From positions 2,170,001 through 2,234,000 of the forward strand of contig NZ_FOIZ01000001.1 of assembly GCF_900109295.1 (NCBI RefSeq): DNA of 64,000 nucleotides, read 5' to 3'. The translations under genes and the position numbers were made by a program. The notes under the pieces were generated by a model, which did no database searches, had not been told where the DNA came from, and saw only the letters and a program-made list of their open reading frames with translations. Below are positions 42,827 through 52,066 of this stretch, piece by piece. This DNA is from Cognatiyoonia koreensis (lineage in GTDB: Bacteria > Pseudomonadota > Alphaproteobacteria > Rhodobacterales > Rhodobacteraceae). How positions within the stretch are numbered: the stretch's first letter is position 1; every line of letters begins with the position of its first letter.

Positions 42827-43138
42827 ATGCCAAAAAACATGCCCGGAGCCGCCGGTGATCTTGCAGAACAGTATCCCGATATCTGGCGTGCATATGCCGC
42901 ACTGGGAAAGGCAAGTTCCGGCGCTGGCCCGCTGACAGATCGTGAAAAGCGTCTTGTTAAGCTTGCGCTCGCCATTGGTGCAAATTCCGAAGGGGCCGTC
43001 CATTCACATTGCCGCCGTGCCCGTGCCGAAGGCATCGCAGATGACGCGCTTGAACAGGTTGCCCTACTTGCGATCGGTCCGCTTGGACTGCCCCGCGCAG
43101 TTGCCGCCAAGACGTGGATCGAGGACGACGCGTCCTGA
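42827..43138 (+). CDS. Carboxymuconolactone decarboxylase/AhpD-like protein
   Basis: A 103-residue protein of the CMD/AhpD family, all-alpha. The segment LVKLALAIGANSEGAVHSHCRRARAEG (residues ~43-69) is the family core, with only one Cys (C62) and His nearby, so the CxxC of AhpD is missing. The ATG at 42827 has AAGGAC just upstream, eleven bases after the regulator stop. It therefore shares a transcript with the Crp/Fnr regulator and may act against reactive nitrogen or oxygen species, but no assay evidence is visible. Confidence 0.83.
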   Translation: MPKNMPGAAGDLAEQYPDIWRAYAALGKASSGAGPLTDREKRLVKLALAIGANSEGAVHSHCRRARAEGIADDALEQVALLAIGPLGLPRAVAAKTWIEDDAS

Positions 43139-43155
43139 GCAGCATTACATTTAGG

Positions 43156-45951
43156 CTAGTGCGCTTCGGCCCAGTTTGCGCCTGTGCCTGCATCCACGGC
43201 CAGCGTAACGTCAAGTTTCACCGCCGGGACTGATGCATTTTCCATAACGTCTTTCGCAGCAGCGATCAGTTTGTCCTCTGCGCCCTGCTCCACTTCGAAG
43301 ATCAGTTCGTCATGCACCTGCAACAGCATCTTTGCAGGCATTCCTTCGATTGCGGCCGGCATCCTGATCATGGCGCGCCGGATCACGTCCGCTGCCGTGC
43401 CTTGGATCGGGGCGTTGATCGCCGCGCGTTTCGCGAAACCGGCATGTGGGCCTTTGGCGTTGATTTCAGGCGTGTTAATCTTGCGCCCGAAGAGTGTCTG
43501 CACATATCCATGATCTTTGGCGAAGGCGACAGTGTCATCCATGTAATCACGAATGCCCGGAAAGCGTTCGAAATACCGGTCAATAAATCCTTGAGCCTCA
43601 CCCCGTGGGATACGCAGGTTCCGGGCCAGACCGAAGCCGCTGATCCCGTAAATCACGCCGAAGTTGATCGCCTTGGCCTTGCGGCGGATTTCAGGCGTCA
43701 TTTCATCCAGTGGAACGTCGAACATTTCGGACGCAGTCATCGCGTGGATGTCTTGCCCGTCCTTGAAGGCCTGTTTCAAGGCGTCGATCCCAGCGATATG
43801 GGCAAGGATGCGCAGTTCGATCTGCGAATAGTCCAATGCGACCAACACCTTGCCCTCTTCTGCAACAAAAGCTTCGCGGATGCGCCGCCCTTCTTCCGAG
43901 CGGACAGGAATGTTCTGCAGGTTTGGATCGGTGGACGCGAGGCGTCCCGTATTGGCGCCCGCGATCGAGTATGACGTATGCACCCGACCAGTTTCGGGGT
44001 TGATATGCTCTTGCAGCGCGTCGGTGTAGGTGGATTTCAGTTTTGCCAGTTGGCGATAATCAAGGATACGCGCCGGAAAATCATGTTCGGTCGCAAGATC
44101 CTCTAACGCGTCGGCTGGCGTAGACCATTGACCGGTCTTTGTCTTTTTCCCGCCTTCCAGCCCCATCTCTTCGAACAGGATTTTGCCGACCTGTGCCGGT
44201 GCTTGCACGTTGAATTCATGTCCCGCAAGTTCGTAGAGCTCTGCTTCCAGGCCAGCCATCTTTTGGCTAAAAGCGTTGGACATGCGCGACAGCGTATCTC
44301 TGTCGACCTTGACGCCGTGCATTTCCATCTGTGCCAGAACGGGCACAAGGGGTCGTTCGAGCGTTTCGTAGACGGTGGTCACTTTCTTGGTATGCAGTTG
44401 CGGCTTGAAGAGCTGCCAAAGCCGCAGAGTGATGTCGGCGTCCTCGGCTGCGTATTTCACAGCGTCCACAACAGGAACGCGATCGAACGTGATTGCGGAT
44501 TTCCCTGCCCCAAGCAGGGGTTTGATCGGGATGGGCGTGTGTCCAAGATAGCGTTCGGACAGAATATCCATGCCGTGGTTATGCGTGCCGGCGTGCATCG
44601 CATAGGACATCAACATCGTGTCGTCGATAGGTGCCACAGTGATACCCAGACGCGCGAAAATCTTGGCGTCGTATTTCATGTTCTGGCCGATCTTGATGAT
44701 GCTGGCATCTTCAAGAACCGGTTTGAGCAAAGACAGGCATTCGTCGAGATCCATCTGGCCTTCTTCGAGGTCATCTGTCCCGAACAGGTCGTCAGCTTTG
44801 CCAGCCTTGTGTATCAGGGGAATATAGCAGGCCTGTCCCGGTTCAACACATAGAGAAACGCCAACCAATTCGGCCTTCATCTCGGACAAGGAGGTTGTTT
44901 CGGTGTCGACGGCGACGTAGCCGCGTTCCCTGATGCGATCGATCCAGACTTGCAATGCGGCCGCATCGCTTACACATTCATATGCGTCCGCATCGAATGC
45001 GACTTCTTCTGGCTGAGGTGCATCGGGTGCGGGGGCGGCCTCGATCACTGGCGCAGTCACACCGAGTTTGTCGGCGATCCGCTTTGTCACCGTGCGGAAT
45101 TCCATATCAGCGAGGAACGCCATTAACGGTTCCGGATCGGGATCGCGGATTTCAAGGCTATCGAGATCAAACGGCAGGTCCATGTCGCAATCGAGCTGGA
45201 CGAGCTTCTTGGAAAGCTCGATCTGTGCGCGATTGTCGATCAGCGTTTGCCGCCGCTTGGGTTGTGTAATTTCGTCTGCACGATCCAGCAATTCCTCCAG
45301 CGAATGGAACTCGTTGATCAAAAGTGCTGCTGTCTTGATCCCGATCCCGGGCGCGCCTGGCACGTTATCGACCGAGTCACCGGCGAGTGCCTGCACATCT
45401 ACAACGCGTTCCGGACCGACACCGAATTTCTCAAAGACGCCGTCCTTGTCGATCCGTTTGTTCTTCATCGGGTCCAGCATTTCCACGCCGCCGCCAACAA
45501 GCTGCATCAGATCCTTGTCCGACGACAGGATCGTGACACGCCCACCGGCATCGCGGGCCTGATGCGCGAGGGTCGCAATGATATCGTCCGCCTCGAACCC
45601 TTCGATTTCCTCGCACGCGATGTTGAATGCGCGGGTCGCGTCGCGGGTCAAGGGAATCTGGGGGCGCAGGTCTTCGGGCATCGCCTCACGGTTCGCTTTG
45701 TATTGATCATACATATCGTTGCGAAACGTGTGTGACCCCTTGTCGAAGATCACCGCAACATGCGTCGCGGCATCATCACCGGTGTTACCCTCGATATAGC
45801 GCTGGAGCATGTTTACAAAGCCGCTCACCGCTCCGACCGGCAAGCCATCCGACTTTCGCGTCAACGGAGGAAGCGCGTGGTAGGCACGAAAGATAAACGC
45901 CGAACCGTCAATCAGATGAAGATGGTGGCCCTTGCCGAAATTCTGCGCCAT
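43156..45951 (-). CDS. polA: DNA polymerase I
   Basis: A 931-residue protein with the three domains of Pol I. The 5'-3' exonuclease starts with HLIDGSAFIFRAYHALP (~11-27), the 3'-5' exonuclease core is YVAVDTETTSL (~346-356) with the metal-binding Asp and Glu intact, and the polymerase has DYSQIELRILAHIAG (~697-711), RRKAKAINFGVIYGISGFGLA (O-helix, ~755-775) and QVHDELIFEV (~884-893). Length matches full PolA. The ATG at 45951 follows GGGGGAGAG; a start six codons upstream is possible. It is convergent with the AhpD-like gene, with 17 bases between stops and no visible terminator. Confidence 0.97.
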   Translation of the reverse strand: MAQNFGKGHHLHLIDGSAFIFRAYHALPPLTRKSDGLPVGAVSGFVNMLQRYIEGNTGDDAATHVAVIFDKGSHTFRNDMYDQYKANREAMPEDLRPQIPLTRDATRAFNIACEEIEGFEADDIIATLAHQARDAGGRVTILSSDKDLMQLVGGGVEMLDPMKNKRIDKDGVFEKFGVGPERVVDVQALAGDSVDNVPGAPGIGIKTAALLINEFHSLEELLDRADEITQPKRRQTLIDNRAQIELSKKLVQLDCDMDLPFDLDSLEIRDPDPEPLMAFLADMEFRTVTKRIADKLGVTAPVIEAAPAPDAPQPEEVAFDADAYECVSDAAALQVWIDRIRERGYVAVDTETTSLSEMKAELVGVSLCVEPGQACYIPLIHKAGKADDLFGTDDLEEGQMDLDECLSLLKPVLEDASIIKIGQNMKYDAKIFARLGITVAPIDDTMLMSYAMHAGTHNHGMDILSERYLGHTPIPIKPLLGAGKSAITFDRVPVVDAVKYAAEDADITLRLWQLFKPQLHTKKVTTVYETLERPLVPVLAQMEMHGVKVDRDTLSRMSNAFSQKMAGLEAELYELAGHEFNVQAPAQVGKILFEEMGLEGGKKTKTGQWSTPADALEDLATEHDFPARILDYRQLAKLKSTYTDALQEHINPETGRVHTSYSIAGANTGRLASTDPNLQNIPVRSEEGRRIREAFVAEEGKVLVALDYSQIELRILAHIAGIDALKQAFKDGQDIHAMTASEMFDVPLDEMTPEIRRKAKAINFGVIYGISGFGLARNLRIPRGEAQGFIDRYFERFPGIRDYMDDTVAFAKDHGYVQTLFGRKINTPEINAKGPHAGFAKRAAINAPIQGTAADVIRRAMIRMPAAIEGMPAKMLLQVHDELIFEVEQGAEDKLIAAAKDVMENASVPAVKLDVTLAVDAGTGANWAEAH

Positions 45952-46185
45952 GTCACATCTCTCCCCCATGCGTCGCCAAAAACGGTTCTGCCATGTTCCG
46001 CACTTGCCTGCCAGTCGCTATGCGCGTTTTCGCCGTATGCGCGCGGGCGCTGGCATCGGACAGGGGCAGGATCGCTGTAGCAGCCCCATTGAGGCCTGCT
46101 TACGTAACAGTAAGTTTCGATTTCTTGTCGATCCGGCAGTGTTCGGGTCGGTCCTGCCCTGCAAAGCCGGAAATGGTTCAGTCGG

Positions 46186-46365
46186 CTAGACCTTGCCCGC
46201 GAAGTCTTCATGCACCAATTTTGCGTCGCAATAGGGGCATTCGACAAAGCCTGTGTCATGCGGAATCTGCAACCAGACACGCGGATGGCCCAGCGCCCCT
46301 TCGCCGCCGTCACAGGCAATGCGATATTCGGTCACGATCCGGGTTTCGGGCACGGGTGTGGTCAT
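46186..46365 (-). CDS. Small CHCC-type zinc-finger domain protein
   Basis: A 59-residue protein with a Cys-His-Cys-Cys arrangement: C18, H27, C43 and C46 (in [10 protein letters not shown]). This matches the small zinc-finger proteins related to the mitochondrial complex I subunit NDUFS6, which are widespread in Alphaproteobacteria as separate tiny genes. It lies between polA and an ABC ATPase gene and is divergent from the latter. A role in complex I assembly is a family expectation only. Confidence 0.82.
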   Translation of the reverse strand: MTTPVPETRIVTEYRIACDGGEGALGHPRVWLQIPHDTGFVECPYCDAKLVHEDFAGKV

Positions 46366-46453
46366 TGGCGTATCTCGTGTTGTTGTCAGCGGGCAATGCC
46401 GCCATATGTCTGGGCGGACACTACCGCAGGGTGCGGCGCGAGGAAAGACCGAC

Positions 46454-47383
46454 ATGAGCGACAATGCGATCGAAATCACCGGGCTGAAAAAGACCTATGC
46501 TGCGACCAAGAAAGCGCCGCCGAAAGACGCCCTGAAAGGCATTGACCTCGTCATTCCACGCGGCTCCATCTTTGGGCTGCTTGGTCCGAATGGCGCAGGC
46601 AAATCCACGTTGATCAATATTCTGGCAGGTCTGGTCACCAAAACCGCTGGTTCTGTGAAGATCTGGGGCTTCGATCAGGATGTGAACCCGCGCCAGTCCC
46701 GCGCTGCCATTGGCATTATGCCGCAAGAACCCAACCTTGACCCGTTTTTCACGCCGGGTGGATCGCTGGAGGTTCAGGCCGGATTGTACGGTGTTCCGCG
46801 GAGTCAGCGGCGCACAGACGAAATTCTTGAATTGATCGGTCTGTCAGACAAACGGGATGCATATGCCCGATCCCTTTCAGGTGGGATGCGGCGCCGTCTG
46901 CTTCTGGGCAAGGCGCTTGTTCATTCACCACAAATTCTGGTGCTGGATGAACCAACCGCCGGCGTCGATATCGAATTGCGCAATCAGCTTTGGGCCAACG
47001 TGCGCAAACTGAATGAGGATGGTATGACGATCATCCTGACGACGCACTACCTCGAAGAAGCGCAGGAGATGTGCGACGAGATCGCGATCATCAATAACGG
47101 TGAAAAGATTGTGCAAGACAGCACTGCCAACCTGTTGTCGCGACTGGACAGCAAGACGCTTGCAATCACACCTACGTCGGATTCCATCTTGCCTGACCTG
47201 CCAGACGCAATCACCGGTAGCGTATCAACCGACGGTACGCTGCGCTTTACCTATTCTGCAAAGGCAATCAGCGCCGATCAGATCCTGCATATCGTCAAGG
47301 ACGCAGGTATCACGATCGCTGATATCCGAAGTGAAGAGGCTGATCTAGAAGATGTCTTTCTTGCCCTGACCAAGTCTGACTGA
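46454..47383 (+). CDS. ABC transporter ATP-binding protein (CcmA/ABC-2 type), orphan
   Basis: A 309-residue ABC ATPase of the ABC-2/drug type. Walker A is GPNGAGKST (~44-52), signature [10 protein letters not shown] (~140-149) and Walker [12 protein letters not shown]. After the ATPase core (~1-235) there is a C-terminal extension of about 75 residues typical of ABC-2 ATPases. No permease gene is adjacent: the next gene is convergent HIT and the previous one is divergent. The partner permease must be elsewhere, so the substrate is unknown. ATG 46454 is chosen from the start of the ATPase homology. Confidence 0.88.
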   Translation: MSDNAIEITGLKKTYAATKKAPPKDALKGIDLVIPRGSIFGLLGPNGAGKSTLINILAGLVTKTAGSVKIWGFDQDVNPRQSRAAIGIMPQEPNLDPFFTPGGSLEVQAGLYGVPRSQRRTDEILELIGLSDKRDAYARSLSGGMRRRLLLGKALVHSPQILVLDEPTAGVDIELRNQLWANVRKLNEDGMTIILTTHYLEEAQEMCDEIAIINNGEKIVQDSTANLLSRLDSKTLAITPTSDSILPDLPDAITGSVSTDGTLRFTYSAKAISADQILHIVKDAGITIADIRSEEADLEDVFLALTKSD

Positions 47384-47390
47384 AAGCGAT

Positions 47391-47753
47391 TTAGGCCGGG
47401 AGCATCCTGCCCAACTGCGTCCCACCGATGATATGCATGTGGTAATGAGGGACATCCTGCACGCCGTGTGTTCGCGTGTTCGCAATGGCACGAAAGCCAT
47501 CGTCAACGCCTGTGAGCCGGCAAACTTCTGCGACAGCGGCCATGAAACCGACCTGTTCTTCAGGCGATGCATCCCGTGCGAAATGATCGAGAGAGACATA
47601 AGGCCCTTTCGGGATGATCAGCACATGCACCGGCGCTTGCGGGTTAATATCGTTGAAGGCAAGGGCATGGTCGTTTTCGAACACGGTGGCGTTCGGGATT
47701 TCGCTCCGCAAAATCTTTGCGAAAATGTTCTGATCGTCATATTCGAACTGCAT
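47391..47753 (-). CDS. HIT family nucleotide-binding protein
   Basis: A 120-residue histidine-triad protein. The motif HYHMH (H103, H105, H107) in DVPHYHMHIIGG is the HIT signature, with the central His as nucleophile, and the N-terminus MQFEYDDQNIFAKILRSEIP and ALAFNDINPQAPVHVLIIPK fit the HINT branch. It hydrolyses nucleoside phosphoramidates or similar compounds in the cytosol. It is convergent with the ABC ATPase (8 bases apart) and lies 10 bases downstream of the GT14 gene on the same strand. Confidence 0.92.
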   Translation of the reverse strand: MQFEYDDQNIFAKILRSEIPNATVFENDHALAFNDINPQAPVHVLIIPKGPYVSLDHFARDASPEEQVGFMAAVAEVCRLTGVDDGFRAIANTRTHGVQDVPHYHMHIIGGTQLGRMLPA

Positions 47754-47762
47754 GGCTTTTCC

Positions 47763-49340
47763 TTAGTCGACAAATAGATAAGGTGTTTTGGCAAGTTTCT
47801 CGGCGGCCTCGTCCTCGATCCCGAGGAACGCCGCAAGAGCGCGCGCGTTTTCGGTCTCGTTTGCGACCTCACGAAGACGATACGTGCCCGCAAAATTCGC
47901 ATCGCGAATACGGTCGCTTTCGAAAATCACATCGTAGCGGATCGTTGGCAGCAACTGGTCCAGTGTTTCCCTGGACGTATGATCCCCTGCAAGACCGACG
48001 CGGCGCGCATGACCGGTCAGGTATTCATCGCTGAACGTACAATCGATTTCCAGCAATCGCGTGTTCGAACGGTCAGAGAAGAAATCCTGCATCAGGTCGA
48101 TGTTTGCCGTATCAAGACAGATCACCAGTTTGTTGGTCTGGTAGTAATCAAAGAGCATGCGCATCAGCGCGCGACGATGCCGGGTGCGTTTACCCAGCGT
48201 GGACTGAATACCACCCAGGTCGGGCATGTTAGTGTCGTCTTCGTTGAAGAGATAATCAATCGCGGGGACATCGGTTTCGGCCCGGATCGCATCTGTCAGG
48301 CGCTTGGCGACATGCCACTTTTTACAAGCGATGATGAGCAGCTCGCGTTCGCGACCGAGAGAGGTTTCCGTTTCCCAGAAACGGGTCGCGAAGCGGCGGC
48401 CGATCCGGCCACGTCCTGTCAGGAACTTGAACAGGCTGCGTCCCTCGTTCGAAATCCGAAAGTCCTCGCGGTCAGAGGCATAGAGGACTCCCAATCGGTT
48501 CTTGAGTTCTTTTGCCTCGGGGCTGATTTTCCGCGCAAAAAGCCCGTCCTGCGCAAGCAGCAAATCGTAGTGATCGTTATAAAACGTCGCCGGCATCCCG
48601 TAGTCGGTAAACATCAGGAACGTCAGTGTGCGTGTTCTGATTTCCTCTTTCGGAACAAGATGTCGGACGATTGTCTGAAAAAACGTCTCATCCGGAATCC
48701 AGGTCGTTCTGAAGAACCGCATCACATCCTTGCGCTTACGCACGAATTCCAGAACGAATTCGATCGTACGACGGCGCAGGCACCACCATTGGCTGCCGAT
48801 CATGATTTGCAAATCCTTCGGGATTTGCCGCGTCAATCCGAAACGGCGCTGAAAATTGAAAGCCGCATAGAACAACGGCTTTTGCGTGCGTTCGTTGAAG
48901 AAATGTCGATAGATCAACCGTTCTTCCTTGAAGCCCGTCTTGATCCAGTCGCTATCGAAATAGTCAAAGCTTTCGATGTAATCGACATCTTCTGCATCAA
49001 GGAATTTATGCGTATGAACCGCTGATTTGATCGCCATGCAATCGCCGGACACCATGTAGAAATGGCTCGCCCTTGGGAAGTCTTCAACCGCGGCCTCCAC
49101 TGCGTAAAGCGTGGCCTGCACCAGACTCCAAGCACCCCAGCCGCATTTGATCCGCTTTTTGGCATAGGTCACGTTTGGATTGTCGGACAGTTCGGTTTTA
49201 ATTTTCGCGTACGCGTCTTTCGAGGAGCGGGCATCGAAGTGAATCGCGATGTAATCGCCCACCGCTGTCAACTGTCTGGCCTGCTGGATGATGGCATCCG
49301 GATCTTTGTGACACAGGAGAATGAAGGCGATTTTTGCCAT
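47763..49340 (-). CDS. GT14 family (beta-1,6-GlcNAc/xylosyltransferase-like) glycosyltransferase with C-terminal extension
   Basis: A 525-residue protein. Residues ~1-270 match the Branch/GT14 family: AFILLCHKDPDAIIQQARQL (5-24), ASHFYMVSGDCMAIKS (90-105), and SQWWCLRRRTIEFVLEF (~184-200) are typical. The C-terminal ~250 residues form a separate domain seen in this Rhodobacteral subfamily (DUF5928-like, name uncertain). GT14 enzymes transfer GlcNAc or xylose; in animals one branch starts glycosaminoglycan chains. It is divergent from a carbohydrate-type sulfotransferase gene, which suggests joint work on a sulfated surface glycan. No signal peptide is evident. Confidence 0.85.
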   Translation of the reverse strand: MAKIAFILLCHKDPDAIIQQARQLTAVGDYIAIHFDARSSKDAYAKIKTELSDNPNVTYAKKRIKCGWGAWSLVQATLYAVEAAVEDFPRASHFYMVSGDCMAIKSAVHTHKFLDAEDVDYIESFDYFDSDWIKTGFKEERLIYRHFFNERTQKPLFYAAFNFQRRFGLTRQIPKDLQIMIGSQWWCLRRRTIEFVLEFVRKRKDVMRFFRTTWIPDETFFQTIVRHLVPKEEIRTRTLTFLMFTDYGMPATFYNDHYDLLLAQDGLFARKISPEAKELKNRLGVLYASDREDFRISNEGRSLFKFLTGRGRIGRRFATRFWETETSLGRERELLIIACKKWHVAKRLTDAIRAETDVPAIDYLFNEDDTNMPDLGGIQSTLGKRTRHRRALMRMLFDYYQTNKLVICLDTANIDLMQDFFSDRSNTRLLEIDCTFSDEYLTGHARRVGLAGDHTSRETLDQLLPTIRYDVIFESDRIRDANFAGTYRLREVANETENARALAAFLGIEDEAAEKLAKTPYLFVD

Positions 49341-49488
49341 ATTGGAAACAGTCAGGTCCCGTCGTTTGGTATTGTTTAGATGTCATACCTTGAAGAGACA
49401 TTGAATATACAGGCTTTCTTTGCTTTTTAAGGCCAACTATGACGTGAGTGACGCACGCGACCACGGCGCGCCAAGGAGAGAGTGTTTC

Positions 49489-50307
49489 ATGGGGTTTCCC
49501 GGTACATGGATGACGAACAGCGAAAGCGTTGTGTATCGGGTCGTTCCGAAATGCGCCTGTTCGACCATCGGTCAGATCATGTTCTATTCAGATCATGGCG
49601 AATTCTTCGATGGTGACATCCATGATGCGCAGCACGGGATGCATAAATGGGCGATGGATGACAGCCAGCCGCTCATCACAGCCAATGTCAAAGCGCACAA
49701 ATCTTTTGCCTTCACTTGCGTGCGCAATCCTTACACCCGTATCCTGTCATCCTTCTTCGACAAGATTTGCGGTATCCAGCGCAACGGACGCTATTACCGA
49801 GGGAACCTCGTCCCCCTGCTGATCCAGAAATACGGCATTGAAGTCGGCGATCCCGAGAACGGATTCGAATTTGACCAGATCAAATCGTTTCGCCGGTTCC
49901 TGTTGTTTGCGCGCGATACCATCCGGTGGCGTCGTCCGATGGAACCTGACATCCACTGGTCTGCCATGTCCGGCCATATCTCGACATTCATTGTGAATGG
50001 CGGTCGCTATGACAAGATTTTCTGGACGGAACAGTTCAACGATGGGATGCAACAGGTTCTCGACAAGATCGAAACGCCCAATGCCATCGATCTTGCCAAG
50101 ATTCCCCGCTTTAACGAAAGTGAAGGGCATGGGCCAAAACGGCTGCATCCGGTCGAGGATTATTTCGATGATCTGTCCATGCACCTGATGTACGAGGTCT
50201 ACAAGAAGGACTTCAATCTGTTCAAATACGACTTTGAGAACCCAGCCAACAAAATGCCGATTGGCGAGATTGACCTGAACGAAGTGCACGCCAAGTTAGG
50301 CGAGTGA
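49489..50307 (+). CDS. Sulfotransferase, carbohydrate (Sulfotransfer_2) type
   Basis: A 272-residue PAPS-dependent sulfotransferase. The 5'-PSB motif is YRVVPKCACSTIGQIM (~16-31) and the 3'-PB motif is FTCVRNPYTRILSSFFDK (~75-92), both in the order and spacing of the Sulfotransfer_2 family that includes chondroitin and HNK-1 sulfotransferases. The ATG at 49489 has AAGGAG (49473-49478). It is divergent from the GT14 gene and is followed, after 90 bases, by a putative glycosyltransferase-like gene. A sulfated polysaccharide as product is inferred from context. Confidence 0.87.
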   Translation: MGFPGTWMTNSESVVYRVVPKCACSTIGQIMFYSDHGEFFDGDIHDAQHGMHKWAMDDSQPLITANVKAHKSFAFTCVRNPYTRILSSFFDKICGIQRNGRYYRGNLVPLLIQKYGIEVGDPENGFEFDQIKSFRRFLLFARDTIRWRRPMEPDIHWSAMSGHISTFIVNGGRYDKIFWTEQFNDGMQQVLDKIETPNAIDLAKIPRFNESEGHGPKRLHPVEDYFDDLSMHLMYEVYKKDFNLFKYDFENPANKMPIGEIDLNEVHAKLGE

Positions 50308-50397
50308 TCAACAAGCAGTTCGGCAGGTTGTCCGTGCGTCGGCGATGTCGCGCCACAGGCTTGGACCATTTGTATTTGACGGGTGAGGCTTTCTGGC

Positions 50398-51102
50398 ATG
50401 ACGACTGTATTGATTTTGGGCAGTGGTCCGAATGTCGTGGACAGCCGCGCTTGGGACCGCGCCCCGTTTGATCGCATCGTTGCGATCAACAATGCTTGGG
50501 CCGTCAGACCTGATTGGGACGATCTGATCTTTCCGGATGACTTTGATACCGCCAGACAGCCGAATGCTCTCGACCCTGGACAGCGGATAATCCGCGCTGC
50601 AGATTATGTGCCAGTTCAGAACCGGTTCGGTGGCTTTGTCTATGCAGGTGGGACGATGGCGTTCACCGCAGCCTACTGGGCGCTGGGTGCGCTGAGGCCG
50701 CGTGTCATCGCCATGATGGGCTGTGACATGGTTTATGACACCAAACAGACCCATTTTTATGGCAAAGGCACAGCTGACCCGCTCCGCGCGGACAAGAGCC
50801 TGCGCTCGCTCGAGGCGAAATCGGCGCGGCTGCAGGTGATGGCTGCCCGCGAAGGCTGCGCAATGGTGAACCTGTCGGCAGGCCAGAGTCGGCTGACATT
50901 TCCAAGAAGTGCTCCGGCGCAATCCGCCGCGCACGCGCCGTTGCCATTTGACACAGCGGTTGCCGCGGCGGCGCTGCAAGAAGAAGAGCGGCTTGGCTAT
51001 TACGTAACGTCCGGAAAGTATTGGAAAGAAGAAGACCGTTTTGATGTGGCCGCGATTGATGCGCTTGACGCGCTGTGGCTCAAAACAATCCGGCCGACTT
51101 GA
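50398..51102 (+). CDS. Rossmann-like protein, possible GT42/DUF115-type glycosyltransferase
   Basis: A 234-residue protein I do not assign firmly. It starts with a nucleotide-binding glycine loop VLILGSGPNVVDS (4-16) like the N-terminal GxGPS of GT42 sialyltransferases and DUF115 proteins, followed by AFDRIVAINNAW. The segment YAGGTMAFTAAYWALGALRPRVIAMMGCDMVYD (~81-113) resembles the 'SG..m...A..LG...I.l.GID' region of GT42. It follows the sulfotransferase gene on the same strand, so a role in the same glycan pathway is plausible. Its last 23 bases overlap the convergent adenosine kinase gene. ATG 50398 is preferred to 50383 by its hydrophobic first strand. Confidence 0.7.
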   Translation: MTTVLILGSGPNVVDSRAWDRAPFDRIVAINNAWAVRPDWDDLIFPDDFDTARQPNALDPGQRIIRAADYVPVQNRFGGFVYAGGTMAFTAAYWALGALRPRVIAMMGCDMVYDTKQTHFYGKGTADPLRADKSLRSLEAKSARLQVMAAREGCAMVNLSAGQSRLTFPRSAPAQSAAHAPLPFDTAVAAAALQEEERLGYYVTSGKYWKEEDRFDVAAIDALDALWLKTIRPT

Positions 51103-52066
51103 ACAGGTCGGACAGGTCTGCCTTTGGCCTTGGTCCGATATGGCCGATTACCTCTGCTGCGGCGACAACCCCCATCCTGCCGCAGGTTTCAAGCGATAGA
51201 CCGCGCGACAATCCAAAAAGAAATCCTGTCGCAAACTGATCACCGGCTCCCGTGGCATCCACTGGCGTCACAGGCGTGACTGGCACCTGAATGTGTTGGT
51301 CACCTGCGTGAATCCAGACCGGTTTACCTGAATGCGTGCAGACAACCACATCACACACCGCAGCGGCTTGCGCGACGGCGGATTCCAGATCATCCGTCTC
51401 GTAAAGCGTGGTCCATTCGGCAGCATTGCCCAGAACGAAATCCATTTCGTTCGCGATCAGGTCTTGAAAATCCGCCCGATGCCGATCTGCACAGAACGGA
51501 TCGGACAGCGTGATGCCTGATTTGCCCCCAGCCGCACGCATCAGCCGTGCGGCTTCTGCGAAGGCTGTCTTTCCGTGGTCCTTGTCGAACAGATAGCCCT
51601 CAAGAAACAGCATCTTGCTGCCAGAAAAGATGTCTGCGGGCACGTCCTTTTGGTCAAGATCGGCACCAGCGCCCAAATAGGTGTTCATCGACCTCTCCCC
51701 ATCAGGGGAGACGAAAATCATTGACCGCGAAGTCGGAGCCGTTGCATCGGGAACAGGTGGATTGGGAAATGCAGTGCCTGCATCCTCCATCCCCTTGGCG
51801 TAGAAACGACCGAGTGCGTCATCTTTGACCTTACCAATGAATGCTGTGGAAAGGCCAAGACTGCCAAGACCAGCAATGGTATTCGCGACAGACCCACCGG
51901 GGGTTTCCACCCGCTCTGTCATGGCTGCATAAAGTACCTCTGCACGATCCTTTTCGATCAGCTGCATGATCCCCTTCTCGATACCCATATGGTCCAGAAA
52001 GGTGTCTTCGGCCGCACCAATCACATCGACAATCGCATTGCCGATCCCAATTACGTCATAGCTCAT
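51080..52066 (-). CDS. Adenosine kinase-like PfkB family sugar kinase
   Basis: A 328-residue PfkB-family kinase. The N-terminal DVIGIGNAIVDVIG (4-17) and a C-terminal VDATGAGDQFATGFLFG (~281-297), containing the catalytic Asp in GAGD, are typical. The MTERVETPGGSVANTIAGLG segment (~43-62) is close to adenosine kinases of Rhodobacterales. It would phosphorylate adenosine to AMP. Start at 52066 (MSYDVIG) overlaps the nth stop by 4 bases, so nth and this gene are one transcript. Confidence 0.87.
   Translation of the reverse strand: MSYDVIGIGNAIVDVIGAAEDTFLDHMGIEKGIMQLIEKDRAEVLYAAMTERVETPGGSVANTIAGLGSLGLSTAFIGKVKDDALGRFYAKGMEDAGTAFPNPPVPDATAPTSRSMIFVSPDGERSMNTYLGAGADLDQKDVPADIFSGSKMLFLEGYLFDKDHGKTAFAEAARLMRAAGGKSGITLSDPFCADRHRADFQDLIANEMDFVLGNAAEWTTLYETDDLESAVAQAAAVCDVVVCTHSGKPVWIHAGDQHIQVPVTPVTPVDATGAGDQFATGFLFGLSRGLSLETCGRMGVVAAAEVIGHIGPRPKADLSDLFKSAGLF

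Noticed and set aside
47979..49025. A 348-codon plus-strand frame opposite the GT14 gene.
   Set aside because: Shadow of the minus-strand gene; no recognisable motif.
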